Source: CBFGTJ01 sp965651815 (GTDB lineage Bacteria > Actinomycetota > Acidimicrobiia > Acidimicrobiales > Microtrichaceae). Taken from it: a DNA stretch of 6,975 bases. The notes under the pieces were generated by a model. The model was not told the DNA's origin and did not search any database. It saw only the letters and a list, made by a program, of their open reading frames with translations. The stretch lies in contig CBFGTJ010000168.1 in assembly GCA_965651815.1 (NCBI GenBank), positions 1 through 6,975 of the forward strand. Direction: 5' to 3'. The position numbers were made by a program, and so were the translations under genes. Positions 1-5,985 of the stretch are shown one piece after another. Every line of letters starts with the position of its first letter. Position 1 is the stretch's first letter.

Positions 1-474
1 CTCCACCCCGGCCGCGCTCGACAGCTGGTCCATGATCCCGCACGGCACCCCGGACGCGGCCTGCTCGGCCCGCTGGCAGCGCTGCGCGACCTCCAGCGGG
101 GTGCCGGTGTCGCCGAGCGCGAGCGCGACCGCGACCTCCAGCGCGGCGCTCGAGGACAACCCGCCGCCGACGGGCAGGTCGGAGCGCACCGTGCCGACCA
201 GGCCGGTCACCGGTTGGACCTGCTGGGCGACGCCCGCGACGTAGCGGCCCCAGCGCGGCTCCACGGAGGCGGGGTCGGTGACCGGCAGCGCGAACCGCAC
301 GGTCCCCTCCACCTGCTCGGAGCGCAGCTCCACGACGTCGCCCCGGCGCTCGCCCTCGACGGTGGTGCCCAGCTGGATCGCCATCGGCAGCACCGGGCCG
401 CCCATGTGGTCGGTGTGGTCGCCGATGAGGTTGACACGCCCCGGGGCCGTGGCCCGGACCCGCTCCACGGTCAC
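1..474 (-). CDS. galK: Galactokinase, N-terminal part (runs off left edge)
   Basis: Galactokinase phosphorylates galactose at C1 with ATP in the cytoplasm, making galactose-1-phosphate for GalT. Only the first 158 residues are in the window. They hold three GHMP-kinase landmarks: the sugar-binding signature PGRVNLIGDHTDHMGG (about residues 11-26), the glycine/serine-rich ATP loop PVGGGLSSSAAL (101-112), and CGIMDQ (145-150), whose Asp148 matches the catalytic base. The start is a GTG at 474 that overlaps the galT stop as GTGA, so the genes are probably translationally coupled; a second in-frame GTG lies at 468. Only about ten residues precede the PGRVNLIG motif, whereas E. coli GalK has roughly twenty more. 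The usual GEHTDY is GDHTDH here, changing a Glu that contacts the sugar in known galactokinases to Asp. The galT neighbour supports galactose as substrate; another GHMP sugar kinase is the less likely alternative. Confidence 0.92.
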   Translation of the reverse strand, partial: MTVERVRATAPGRVNLIGDHTDHMGGPVLPMAIQLGTTVEGERRGDVVELRSEQVEGTVRFALPVTDPASVEPRWGRYVAGVAQQVQPVTGLVGTVRSDLPVGGGLSSSAALEVAVALALGDTGTPLEVAQRCQRAEQAASGVPCGIMDQLSSAAGVE

Positions 475-1325
475 GGCGCGCCCGGCAACGCCCGCAGCTC
501 CGCGGCCGCCTCGGCGGGGACCACCGGGTTGAAGTACATGCCCGCCCCGAGCTCTGCCGCGGCGACGTAGCGCTGGGTCCCCGGCCGCCGGTACAGCGGC
601 GAGATGTGCACGTGCACCCGGGCACCCGGCCAGGTCCCACCGTCGGTGGGTCGCTGGTGGATCCACATCATGTACGGCATCGGCGCGTCGAAGAGCTGGT
701 CGAGCCGTGCGGTGGCGTCGACGAGCGCGGCGGCGAGCCCGTCCCGGTCGCAGGCGTCGTCCACGAGGGAGCCGGCCTCGGAGCACGGCGCGAGCCGCAG
801 CTCGTAGGGCCAGACCGCCGCCTCGGGCACCCACACCCTCCAGTCGCCGACCTCGTGGACCACCAGCTCCGGGTCGACCCAGGACGGTTCGAGCACCCCG
901 TCGACCAGCTCGGCGAGCGGCACGGGCGGGACCTCGGGGTAGGCGTAGATCTGGCCGTGGGGGTGCGGGATCGTCGCGCCGACCTCTGGCCCCCGGTTCT
1001 CGAACACCAGCACGTAGTCGACGTCGTCGCGTGCGCCGAGGACCTCGGTGCGCTCCGCCCACAGGTCGACGACCTTGCGTGCGCCGTCCACGCCGAGCGA
1101 CCAGAACTCGGCGTCGTGTTCCGGGGTGTAGAGCACCATCTCGCAGCGGCCGTCCGGCATCGCCGGCCAGCGGTTCGGGAACCAGCGCACGTCGTAGTCC
1201 TCCGGCGCCTCGAGCCCGCCGGGGCAGAACGGGCAGGAGTCGGACGGCGGCAGGTTCGGGCGCTCCTGGCGGGAGCCGACCACGACGGTGGGTGCGCCGG
1301 TGAGGTGGTCGATGCGGCGATCCAT
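471..1325 (-). CDS. galT: Galactose-1-phosphate uridylyltransferase
   Basis: GalT exchanges UMP between UDP-glucose and galactose-1-phosphate, the second step of the Leloir pathway. The 284-residue protein carries the catalytic HPHGQ (121-125) with His123 as the predicted uridylylated nucleophile. Residues matching the E. coli zinc site are Cys31 and Cys34 (CPFC), His70 and His121; residues matching the second metal site are Glu139, His223, His238 and His240 (the last two in VHVHIS). The N-terminus reads RRIDHLTGAPTVVVGSRQ, the normal family opening, so the protein is complete although shorter than the E. coli enzyme (about 348 residues). The ATG at 1325 fits this opening and has no Shine-Dalgarno sequence, but a TAGGTT hexamer lies nine bases upstream, suggesting a leaderless message. 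It overlaps galK by four bases and is divergent from the dehydrogenase gene starting at 1380. Confidence 0.95.
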   Translation of the reverse strand: MDRRIDHLTGAPTVVVGSRQERPNLPPSDSCPFCPGGLEAPEDYDVRWFPNRWPAMPDGRCEMVLYTPEHDAEFWSLGVDGARKVVDLWAERTEVLGARDDVDYVLVFENRGPEVGATIPHPHGQIYAYPEVPPVPLAELVDGVLEPSWVDPELVVHEVGDWRVWVPEAAVWPYELRLAPCSEAGSLVDDACDRDGLAAALVDATARLDQLFDAPMPYMMWIHQRPTDGGTWPGARVHVHISPLYRRPGTQRYVAAAELGAGMYFNPVVPAEAAAELRALPGAP

Positions 1326-1334
1326 CGTCGGGGC

Positions 1335-1340
1335 AACCTA
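1335..1340 (-). promoter_or_regulatory. Candidate galT -10 element (leaderless promoter)
   Basis: On the minus strand TAGGTT fits the TANNNT -10 pattern and ends nine bases before the galT ATG. Transcription starting about seven bases downstream would begin almost on the start codon. No -35 hexamer is recognisable in the GC-rich bases upstream, and no ribosome binding site precedes galT. Known: many actinobacterial mRNAs are leaderless. Inferred: that this one is. Confidence 0.4.
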
Positions 1341-1343
1341 GCC

Positions 1344-1371
1344 CTGACCCGCGGCGGCGGGCGGCTACGGT
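1344..1371 (+). promoter_or_regulatory. Candidate promoter of the dehydrogenase/NagA-like operon
   Basis: CTGACC (1344-1349) matches four of six bases of TTGACA and lies 16 bases before TACGGT (1366-1371), a TANNNT -10 element. TACGGT ends eight bases before the GTG start at 1380, and no Shine-Dalgarno sequence is present, so the transcript is probably leaderless. The element shares the 54-base divergent region with the galT promoter; the two -10 hexamers are 25 bases apart, so binding of polymerase at one could exclude the other. Confidence 0.4.
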
Positions 1372-1379
1372 CACCAGCC

Positions 1380-2435
1380 GTGACAGTGCGGGTCGGGTTC
1401 CTCGGGGCGGGCTTCATCGCCCGCTACCACGCCATGCAGCTCCGCCTCGCCTCGGAGCCCCACGAGATCGTCGCCGTGCACGACGTCGACGAGGCGCGCG
1501 CGGCCAAGTTCGCCGCGGACGAGGGCGGCACCGTGGTGGGGGACCTCGACGCGGTCGCCGAGGCCGCCGACGCGGTGTTCGTGTGCACCTGGACCGCGGC
1601 GCACCTCGAGCAGGTCCGCCGGCTGTGCGACGCGGGCGTCGCGGTGTTCTGCGAGAAGCCGCTGTCGACGGACCTCGACAGCGCCCGCGAGCTGGTCGAG
1701 GTGGTCGCCGCCAGCAGGACGACGAACATGGTCGGGCTGGTGCTCCGCTCCTCCCCGGCGCTGCTCGCGCTCCGGGAGCTGGTGCGGGACCCCGCCTCGG
1801 GCCGGGTGATGAACGTCGTGTTCCGCGACGACCAGTACCTGCCGACCCAGGGCATGTACGCGTCGACGTGGCGGGGCGACGTCGACAAGGCCGGCTCCGG
1901 GGTGCTGCTCGAGCACTCCATCCACGACGTGGACCTGCTCGAGTGGCTCGTCGGGCCCATCGAGTCGGTCGCCGCGCGGCAGTCCTTCGTCCACGGGATC
2001 GAGGGCATCGAGGACTCGGTCAGCGTGCTCGCCGCCTACCGGGACGGGGCGACCGCGTCGCTCGCGACCGTGTGGCACGAGGTGCTCAGCCGGCCCAGCC
2101 AGCGCCGCATCGAGGTGTTCTGCGAGCGGGCGCTGGTGACGTTGGAGGGTGACGTGTTCGGCCCGGTCCGGCGCCAGGACTCCGCCGGCGAGCTGGTGCT
2201 GGAGGACGACGAGCTCATCCGCTGGCTCACCGAGCGCGAGGTGCCGTTGGTCAGCGCGGAGCAGCAGTTCCTCGCCGCGGTGCGGGAAGGGTCCTCCGGA
2301 CGCCTGTCGCCGGACGTGCACGACGCGCTGCGGGCCCACGTGCTGGTCGACGCCGTGTACCGCTCCGCCGAGCAGGGCGGCCGCCCCGTCCCGGTGGACC
2401 CACCGGCGCCGGTGCCCGGCGGCACCGACGGCTGA
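1380..2435 (+). CDS. Gfo/Idh/MocA-family NAD(P)-dependent oxidoreductase
   Basis: A predicted cytoplasmic dehydrogenase oxidising a hydroxyl of a sugar, inositol or related polyol with NAD(P); the substrate cannot be told from sequence. The 351-residue protein begins with a Rossmann nucleotide-binding motif, GFLGAGFIARYHAM (5-18), followed by the family's EKP motif (CEKPLSTD, 91-98) whose Lys93 is the usual catalytic lysine. The C-terminal sheet domain contains LLEHSIHDVDLLEWL (176-190): His182 matches the catalytic His, and Glu178 stands where many members have Asp. Length is typical. The GTG at 1380 gives the canonical N-terminus directly before the Rossmann strand; a GTG at 1386 is also possible. 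The reading frame stays open upstream as far as 606, but that part lies antisense to galT and is not believed. The stop is one base before the NagA-like gene, so both are probably one operon. Confidence 0.9.
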   Translation: MTVRVGFLGAGFIARYHAMQLRLASEPHEIVAVHDVDEARAAKFAADEGGTVVGDLDAVAEAADAVFVCTWTAAHLEQVRRLCDAGVAVFCEKPLSTDLDSARELVEVVAASRTTNMVGLVLRSSPALLALRELVRDPASGRVMNVVFRDDQYLPTQGMYASTWRGDVDKAGSGVLLEHSIHDVDLLEWLVGPIESVAARQSFVHGIEGIEDSVSVLAAYRDGATASLATVWHEVLSRPSQRRIEVFCERALVTLEGDVFGPVRRQDSAGELVLEDDELIRWLTEREVPLVSAEQQFLAAVREGSSGRLSPDVHDALRAHVLVDAVYRSAEQGGRPVPVDPPAPVPGGTDG

Positions 2436-2436
2436 G

Positions 2437-3519
2437 GTGCGCCTCGGCGTCGCCGCCGCGCTCGTCGGGGGCGTGGTCGTGCCCGGCGACGTGGAGGTCG
2501 ACGCCTCGGACGGCACCGTCGCGCGGGTCGGCCTGGCGCCGGCCGCGGCGGGCGGGACGGCGGTGCCCGGTCTCGTCGACCTCCAGGTGAACGGCGTCGG
2601 TGCGCACGACCTGCGGACCTGCGGTCCCGAGGGGTTCGACGAGGCGGCGGTCGAGCTCGCGGCCGGCGGCGCGACCGCCGCGCAGCCCACGTTCCACTCC
2701 CAGGAGCTCCCCGCCCACCTGCGCTCGCTCGAGGTGCTCGCCGAGGTGCGGGCTCGTGGCGGCCCCGGGGCCGCGTGGCTGCCCGCCCACCTCGAGGGAC
2801 CGTTCCTCTCCCGTCGCTGGGCCGGCGCCCACGACCCCGCCCACCTGCTGGACCCGGACCCCGGCGCCTGCGAGCGCCTGCTCGCCGCCGGGCCCGTCGG
2901 CTTCGTCACGATCGCCCCGGAGCTGCCCGGTGGCCTCGACCTCGTGCGGCTGCTCGCGGCGAGGGGGGTCGTCGTGTCGATCGGGCACACGGACGCCGAC
3001 GCGCGGATGACGACCGCGGCGATCGAGGCCGGCGCGCGGCACCTGACGCACTGCTGGAACGCGCACCGCCGGCTCACGGCGCGGGACCCGGGCCCCGCGG
3101 GCGTCGCGCTCACCGACGAGCGGCTGGTGGTCGGCCTCGTCGGCGACCTGGTGCACGTCGCACCCGAGGTGGTCCGCCTCACGCTCCGGGCGGCAGGTGG
3201 GCGCGTCGCCGTCACCACCGACGTCGTCGCCGTCGGACAGGGGATCGAGGTCGCCAGCGGCGCGGCTCGCCGGTCCGACGGCTCGCTCGCGGGCGGCGTG
3301 GCACGCCCCGACGACTGCCTGCGGAACCTGGTGTCGGTGGGCGCGTCGCTGGCGGCGGCGGTCGACGCCTGCGGGGGAGTGCAGCGCCGTCTGCTCGGGC
3401 TCCCCGACGTGCGGCTGCGGCCCGGGGACCCCGCGGACCTCACGGTGCTCGACGACGGGCTCCGGGTGGTGCGGACCCTGCGGGCGGGGCGCGAGGTGTG
3501 GCGCGCGGGGGCTGCTTGA
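2437..3519 (+). CDS. nagA: NagA-like N-acetylglucosamine-6-phosphate deacetylase
   Basis: NagA hydrolyses N-acetylglucosamine-6-phosphate to glucosamine-6-phosphate and acetate in amino-sugar catabolism and wall recycling. The 360-residue protein has the amidohydrolase order: an N-terminal beta-sandwich, PGLVDLQVNG (44-53), HLEGPFLS (118-125) with metal-binding Glu120, SIGHTDAD (181-188) with His184, THCWNAH (204-210) with His205 and Asn208, DLVHV (237-241) with His240, and TTDV (260-263) with catalytic Asp262. It ends with the sandwich-completing segment LRPGDPADLTVLDD. Several spots differ from textbook NagA: CWNAH for the common LFNAM or MYNAM, DLVHV for DG(I/V)HV, and TDV for TDA, so a related acetylated amino-sugar substrate is possible. 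The GTG start lies one base after the dehydrogenase stop with no clear ribosome binding site, implying translational coupling. No nagB is in the window. Confidence 0.86.
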   Translation: MRLGVAAALVGGVVVPGDVEVDASDGTVARVGLAPAAAGGTAVPGLVDLQVNGVGAHDLRTCGPEGFDEAAVELAAGGATAAQPTFHSQELPAHLRSLEVLAEVRARGGPGAAWLPAHLEGPFLSRRWAGAHDPAHLLDPDPGACERLLAAGPVGFVTIAPELPGGLDLVRLLAARGVVVSIGHTDADARMTTAAIEAGARHLTHCWNAHRRLTARDPGPAGVALTDERLVVGLVGDLVHVAPEVVRLTLRAAGGRVAVTTDVVAVGQGIEVASGAARRSDGSLAGGVARPDDCLRNLVSVGASLAAAVDACGGVQRRLLGLPDVRLRPGDPADLTVLDDGLRVVRTLRAGREVWRAGAA

Positions 3520-3530
3520 CCGGTGGGTGA

Positions 3531-3552
3531 GGAGCGTGAACACTGCCGCTCC
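3531..3552. repeat. Short inverted repeat in the 65-base gap before mcr
   Basis: GGAGCG (3531-3536) and CGCTCC (3547-3552) are perfect inverted 6-base arms around a 10-base spacer. It lies between the NagA-like stop and the racemase start. It could be a weak operator or a weak hairpin, but 6-base dyads arise often by chance in such GC-rich DNA, and no T-run follows. Confidence 0.2.
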
Positions 3553-3574
3553 ATGCCCGCACGTCGTCGAGCTC

Positions 3575-3580
3575 AGGGGG
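3575..3580 (+). promoter_or_regulatory. Ribosome binding site of the racemase gene
   Basis: AGGGGG ends four bases before the ATG at 3585 and supports that start. An ATG at 3581 is out of frame and too close. No convincing promoter hexamers are visible in the 65-base gap, so the gene may be read through from upstream. Confidence 0.5.
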
Positions 3581-3584
3581 ATGC

Positions 3585-4748
3585 ATGGGGCCGCTCTCGG
3601 GTCTGAAGGTGATCGAGGTCGCGGGCATCGGCCCTGCACCGTTCGCGGCGATGATGCTGTCCGACATGGGCGCGGACGTCATCCGGGTCGACCGCGCCGC
3701 GCAGGTGTCCGGCGGTGACCCCTCGACACCACCCGCCGACATCTTCAACCGCGGCCGTCGCAGCATCGCGCTCGACCTCAAGTCGCCCTCGGGGGTCGGG
3801 GTGCTGCTCGACCTTGTCGAGCAGGCGGACGCCCTCATCGAGGGGTTCCGCCCCGGCGTGGCCGAGCGGCTCGGCTTCGGCCCGGACGTGTGCCACGAGC
3901 GCAACCCCCGCCTGGTGTTCGGCCGCATGACCGGCTGGGGCCAGGAGGGCCCGTACGCGCCGACGGCGGGGCACGACATCAACTACATCGCGCTGGCCGG
4001 CGTGCTCGAGCACCTCGGGCGTGCGGGCGACAAGCCCACCCCGCCGATCAACCTCGTCGGCGACTTCGGCGGGGGAGGGATGCTGCTCGCCTTCGGCGTG
4101 GTGTGCGCGCTCCTCGAGGCGCAGCGCTCGGGCAGCGGCCAGGTCGTCGACGCCGCGATGGTGGACGGCTCGGCGACGCTGATGACGATGATGTGGGCCT
4201 TCAAGGCGATGGGCCTGTGGAACGACGAGCGCGGCACCAACCTGCTCGACACGGGCGCGCACTTCTACGACACCTACGAGTGCGCGGACGGCAGGTACGT
4301 GTCGATCGGCTCGATCGAACCGCAGTTCTACGCCGAGCTGCTGCGCCTCACCGGGCTCGAGGAGGCGTACGCGGCGCGGGGCGAGGAGCTGCCCCACCAG
4401 ATGGACCGCGCCCGCTGGCCGGAGATGAAGGAGCGGCTCGCCGAGATCTTCCTGACCCGGACCCGGGACGAGTGGTGCGAGCTGATGGAGGGCACCGACG
4501 TGTGCTTCGCGCCGGTGCTGTCGATGGACGAGGCGGCCCGGCACCCGCACAACGTGGAGCGGGGCACCTTCACCGAGGTGGCCGGCATCACCCAGCCGTC
4601 GCCCGCACCCCGCTTCGACCGCACCCCCGGCTCGATCCAGCGGCCGCCCGCGCACGCCGGCCAGCACACCGACGAGGTGCTGGCGGAGTGGCTCGGCGCC
4701 GACCCCGAGCACATCGCGAAGCTCCGTGCGGAGGGCTCCGTCGCCTGA
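3585..4748 (+). CDS. mcr: Alpha-methylacyl-CoA racemase (CoA-transferase family III fold)
   Basis: The enzyme interconverts 2R- and 2S-methylacyl-CoA esters so that branched-chain fatty acid or sterol side-chain acyl-CoAs can enter beta-oxidation. The 387-residue sequence resembles, from memory, Mycobacterium tuberculosis MCR from end to end. It opens with GPLSGLKVIEVAGIGPAPFAA, typical of the CaiB/BaiF (family III) fold. The three MCR active-site positions are present: His130 in AGHDINY, Asp160 in NLVGDFGGG, and Glu245 in IEPQFY; other shared landmarks are GQVVDAAMVDGS (185-196) and YDTYECADGRYV (228-239). Glu245 and the MCR-type motifs argue for racemase rather than CoA transferase. The ATG at 3585 has an AGGGGG ribosome binding site. 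Compared with my recollection of MCR, it carries extra residues near 258-272 and a slightly longer C-terminus. The stop is four bases before the LmbE-like gene. Confidence 0.94.
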   Translation: MGPLSGLKVIEVAGIGPAPFAAMMLSDMGADVIRVDRAAQVSGGDPSTPPADIFNRGRRSIALDLKSPSGVGVLLDLVEQADALIEGFRPGVAERLGFGPDVCHERNPRLVFGRMTGWGQEGPYAPTAGHDINYIALAGVLEHLGRAGDKPTPPINLVGDFGGGGMLLAFGVVCALLEAQRSGSGQVVDAAMVDGSATLMTMMWAFKAMGLWNDERGTNLLDTGAHFYDTYECADGRYVSIGSIEPQFYAELLRLTGLEEAYAARGEELPHQMDRARWPEMKERLAEIFLTRTRDEWCELMEGTDVCFAPVLSMDEAARHPHNVERGTFTEVAGITQPSPAPRFDRTPGSIQRPPAHAGQHTDEVLAEWLGADPEHIAKLRAEGSVA

Positions 4749-4752
4749 AGCC

Positions 4753-5565
4753 GTGGCCACGATCGTCAGCTTCCACGCACACCCCGACGACGAGTCGATC
4801 GGCACCGGCGGCACGCTGCGGCGCGCGGCCGACGAGGGGCACCGCGTGGTGCTGGTCTTCGCGACGCGCGGCGAGCGGGGCGAACCGACGCCGGGCGTCC
4901 TGCGCGACGGCGAGGCGCTGTGGGAGCGCAGGATGGCCGAGACCTTCGAGTCGGCCCGGCTCCTCGGCGCGCAGCGCGTCGAGTTCCTCGGCTACGTCGA
5001 CTCGGGGATGATGGGCGAACCGACGAACGAGGCCCCGTACTCGTTCTGGACCGCGGACGTGGAGCACGCCGCCAACCGGCTCGCGGCGATCCTGCGCGAG
5101 GAGTCGGCGGACCTGCTCACGATCTACGACGACTTCGGCGGCTACGGGCACCCCGACCACATCCAGGTGCACCGCGTCGGCATGCGCGCGGCCGGGGTCG
5201 CCGGCACCCCGAGGGTCCTGCAGGGCACGATGAACCAGGACCACATCCGGCGCCTCGCCGAGATGGTCCGGGAGCTCACCGAGGAGCCCCCGGAGGAGCC
5301 GGAGGAGGAGCAGATCTTCGGCAAGCCCGAGGCGATGATCACCCACGCGGTCGACGTCGCCGACCTGCTGGAGGTGAAGCGGGCCTCGATGCGGGCGCAC
5401 GAGAGCCAGATCGGCCCCGACTCGTGGTTCCTGTCGATGGACGACGAGAGCTTCGCCCTCGCCTTCGGCACCGAGTGGTTCATCGAGGTGGGGCGCACCC
5501 GGGGGCCGGACGAACCGTTCCTGCCCTGGATCCTCGACGACGGGGCGACGGCAGGCGCCGCGTGA
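4753..5565 (+). CDS. LmbE/PIG-L family zinc-dependent N-acetylglucosaminyl deacetylase-like protein
   Basis: Members remove acetyl groups from N-acetylglucosaminyl compounds or cleave mycothiol amides in the cytoplasm. The 270-residue protein starts ATIVSFHAHPDDES: His10 and Asp13 match the zinc ligands and Asp12 the general base of MshB. DDFGGYGHPDHIQVH (126-140) supplies His133 (catalytic His in MshB) and zinc ligand His136. Other family features are ATRGERGE (37-44) and YVDSGMMG (81-88). An acidic stretch, EEPPEEPEEEQ (177-187), interrupts the middle. The sequence is not close enough to MshB or Mca for me to name it either; the substrate is unknown. I chose the GTG at 4753, four bases after the racemase stop, because it places the start just before the first beta strand as in homologues; an in-frame GTG at 4726 would add nine residues and overlap the racemase gene by 23 bases. 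Neither has a good ribosome binding site. The end overlaps the next gene by four bases. Confidence 0.9.
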   Translation: MATIVSFHAHPDDESIGTGGTLRRAADEGHRVVLVFATRGERGEPTPGVLRDGEALWERRMAETFESARLLGAQRVEFLGYVDSGMMGEPTNEAPYSFWTADVEHAANRLAAILREESADLLTIYDDFGGYGHPDHIQVHRVGMRAAGVAGTPRVLQGTMNQDHIRRLAEMVRELTEEPPEEPEEEQIFGKPEAMITHAVDVADLLEVKRASMRAHESQIGPDSWFLSMDDESFALAFGTEWFIEVGRTRGPDEPFLPWILDDGATAGAA

Positions 5566-5918
5566 CCCTCGACCTGCACGCGGCCTGGGCCTGGGTCGTG
5601 GTGGTCGGGAACGGCCTCGCCGGCCTGTGGTGCCTCGGCGCCCACTGGCTCCCCCCGCTGCGCGTCCGGGGCATGTGGGCCGTCGTCGCACTCGTCCAGG
5701 TGACGATCTTCGTGCAGGTCGCGCTCGGCGTGTACCTGGTGGCGGCCGAGGGGATCGAGGCGCCCGGGATGCACATGTTCTACGGGTTCATCTCGATCGT
5801 CTCGGTCGCGCTGCTCTACGGCTACCGGACCCAGCTGCGCGCCTGGCAGTACCTGCTCTACGGGCTGGGGGGCGTGTTCCTCATGGGGTTGGGCATCCGG
5901 GCGATGTTCCGGGCGTGA
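5562..5918 (+). CDS. Small four-helix integral membrane protein, function unknown
   Basis: I do not recognise a named family. The 118-residue product has four hydrophobic segments at about 8-29, 37-61, 70-88 and 95-113. Between helices 2 and 3 is a short loop, AAEGIEAPGMH, leading into HMFYGF (71-76), where His71 and Met72 sit at the membrane edge. Arg34 and Arg36 in the first loop, and Arg89, Arg93, Arg113 and Arg117 on the other side, would guide topology; by the positive-inside rule the 30-36 and 89-94 loops compete, so orientation is unclear. There is no signal peptide distinct from helix 1. The GTG start overlaps the deacetylase stop as GTGA, which suggests coupled translation and a shared role. 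A strong hairpin follows seven bases after the stop. That it is a real gene rests on the coupling, the clear helix pattern and the terminator placement. Confidence 0.8.
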   Translation: MTLDLHAAWAWVVVVGNGLAGLWCLGAHWLPPLRVRGMWAVVALVQVTIFVQVALGVYLVAAEGIEAPGMHMFYGFISIVSVALLYGYRTQLRAWQYLLYGLGGVFLMGLGIRAMFRA

Positions 5919-5924
5919 CGCGCG

Positions 5925-5965
5925 CGACGAGGCGGCGTGGCCGTGGGCGCCACGCCGCCTCGTCG
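5925..5965. terminator. Bidirectional 17-bp hairpin terminator between convergent genes
   Basis: CGACGAGGCGGCGTGG (5925-5940) pairs perfectly with CCACGCCGCCTCGTCG (5950-5965); one more C-G pair (5941 with 5949) makes a 17-bp stem with a 7-base loop. It sits between the membrane-protein stop at 5918 (plus) and the hsp20 stop at 5986 (minus), so it can end transcripts from both sides. No T-run follows, as is common for GC-rich actinobacterial terminators. Confidence 0.85.
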
Positions 5966-5985
5966 ACCCTGTGGACCCGGGCGGG

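Noticed and set aside
606..1379. Upstream open extension of the dehydrogenase frame, about 258 residues
   Set aside because: It is antisense to galT, has no family features, and the Rossmann motif begins only after the GTG at 1380. Long open frames opposite genes are normal in GC-rich DNA.
1371..3554. Very long minus-strand open frame opposite the dehydrogenase and NagA-like genes
   Set aside because: Its translation is low-complexity Arg/Ser/Pro/Ala/Thr-rich sequence with no domain, while the plus strand encodes two well-formed enzymes.
4726..4752. Earlier GTG start for the LmbE-like gene
   Set aside because: It adds nine residues with no family similarity and overlaps the racemase gene by 23 bases; the GTG at 4753 gives the usual N-terminus. 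Not fully excluded.
3573..4814. Minus-strand open frame of about 413 codons opposite the racemase
   Set aside because: Composition is dominated by Arg, Ala, His and Val without motifs; it mirrors codons of the racemase gene.
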